The translations under genes were made by a program, and so were the position numbers. DNA of 64,000 bases from Prochlorococcus marinus str. AS9601 (GTDB lineage: Bacteria > Cyanobacteriota > Cyanobacteriia > PCC-6307 > Cyanobiaceae): NCBI RefSeq assembly GCF_000015645.1, contig NC_008816.1, forward strand, positions 744,001-808,000. The letters run 5' to 3'. Of the stretch, positions 63,302-64,000 are shown in pieces. The notes below the pieces were generated by a model. It saw only the letters and a list, made by a program, of their open reading frames with translations. It did no database searches and was not told the origin of the DNA. Each line of letters begins with the position of its first letter. Position 1 is the stretch's first letter.

Positions 63302-64000
63302 TTACTTTACAGCAGACCATACTTTGGTCATAAAAAAGGAATTTGATTTTACATCTTTAAACCCTACATCCTCAATTTTAGAATTTATATCCTCTTTTAT
63401 GTAATCACAATAAAAAGGCTCATGAAATGATTTATAGAAGCTTTCCATTACAGATGTAAAGTCAGGTGAATCACTTATTTGAATTGAATCAGCTAAAACT
63501 AATATTCCACCAGGTTCAAGAACTCTAAAAAATTCATTTAATACTTTAGCTCTAATTGTTCTAGGTAATTCGTGAAACAGGTAAACACAAGAAATGCATT
63601 GAAAACTATCATTTTCAAAAGGTAATTCCTCAGCGTTGCCTTTTATCAACTGAATTAAATCTCCATCTAAATCTGAAATATATCTACTTGCCTCTTTTAA
63701 GTATGAATCAGATAAATCAATGCCTGTAATTTTTTCTTTAGGAAATGCTGCTCTTAATTGTTTTAATGTTCTTCCTGATCCTGTAGCCACATCAAGTAAT
63801 TTTATAGAACTTTTTTTTCTATCTCTAAAAATTTCAAGTCCTTCTTTTATTGGTTTAATTATTCTTCTCCTCATTGAGTCAGCACTCCCATTGAAAAGTA
63901 TCTCAACTTGTAGGTCATAAATGCTGGCTGAAAAATCTGATAAATAACCATCTGTTTGATGATGAAAATTTCTCAAATAATATTGAGGATAATTATCTTT
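63302..64000 (-). CDS. SAM-dependent methyltransferase, 5' end cut by the window edge
   Basis: Class I methyltransferase with SAM motif LLDVATGSGRTLKQL, acidic GIDLSDSYL, and VYLFHELPRTIRAKVLNEFFRVLEPGG. A TTG at 63976 is in frame, but the frame stays open to the edge and reads DNYPQYY before LRNFHHQTDGYLSDFSA, which fits the conserved N-terminal region of this cyanobacterial family, so the true start is probably beyond 64000. Similarity to UbiE-type enzymes is general; the substrate is unknown. Confidence 0.88.
   Translation of the reverse strand, partial: KDNYPQYYLRNFHHQTDGYLSDFSASIYDLQVEILFNGSADSMRRRIIKPIKEGLEIFRDRKKSSIKLLDVATGSGRTLKQLRAAFPKEKITGIDLSDSYLKEASRYISDLDGDLIQLIKGNAEELPFENDSFQCISCVYLFHELPRTIRAKVLNEFFRVLEPGGILVLADSIQISDSPDFTSVMESFYKSFHEPFYCDYIKEDINSKIEDVGFKDVKSNSFFMTKVWSAVK

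Noticed and set aside
1-64000. CRISPR arrays, insertion sequences, prophage genes, rRNA genes, replication origin
   Set aside because: Looked for by eye on both strands; no repeat-spacer pattern, transposase, phage protein, rRNA or DnaA-box cluster was found.

Overview
The window looks like chromosome of a high-light-adapted Prochlorococcus. It is strongly AT-rich and densely packed, and many genes overlap or lie within a few bases of each other. It carries oxygenic-photosynthesis genes (psb28, a PAM68-type assembly factor, a GUN4-type protein, DUF1816, DUF1830, DUF3288 and DUF3685 families), a urea uptake and urease locus, and many very small membrane-protein genes. No insertion sequence, phage gene, CRISPR array or rRNA was seen. 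The only tRNA found is tRNA-Pro(UGG). The organism call is inferred from gene content and composition, not from a database comparison.

Layout. 1-6.4 kb: a DUF3685 gene cut by the left edge, hisA, a CSP41-like epimerase, pgsA, a DUF296-glutaredoxin fusion, an atypical SDR and nth. 6.4-9.5 kb: an iron-centred block with a FutC/FbpC-like ATPase, ferritin, a CRP-family regulator and a zinc-ribbon membrane protein; strong Fur-box-like sequences lie at the ferritin and CRP promoters. 9.5-11.7 kb: a three-gene operon of a Rieske oxygenase, an overlooked 33-residue membrane protein and a soluble ABC ATPase. 11.8-15.8 kb: an accessory stretch of small genes, including a ribbon-helix-helix-like gene bracketed by short repeats. 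15.8-26.1 kb: urtABCDE and ureDABC/EFG, with an NtcA-type site before urtA and a perfect hairpin between urtA and urtB. 26.1-30.9 kb: four genes that together could make, break down and recycle glucosylglycerate.

31-48 kb: small photosynthesis-type genes, uppP, tRNA-Pro, msrA, an ABC exporter, trpD, carA, a STAS-domain gene without any usual start codon, mrnC, rlmB, gatA, an unsplit dnaE, PAM68, rpsO, ruvA and an EamA transporter. 48-53.4 kb: dnaG, then umuD-umuC under a LexA-box-like palindrome with a small HExxH protein as the apparent third gene, and rlmH. 53.4-64 kb: rsmA, ispE, DUF3082, pdhB, secD, secF, an AI-2E family permease, psb28, mnmH, GUN4, an RsbW-like ATPase, and a methyltransferase cut by the right edge.

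Themes. Nitrogen supply (urea) sits beside a nitrogen-free compatible-solute cycle. Iron storage and a regulator share Fur-like control. SOS polymerase genes appear to be co-transcribed with a putative metalloprotease. A STAS antagonist and an RsbW-like ATPase in the same window could form a partner-switching pair.
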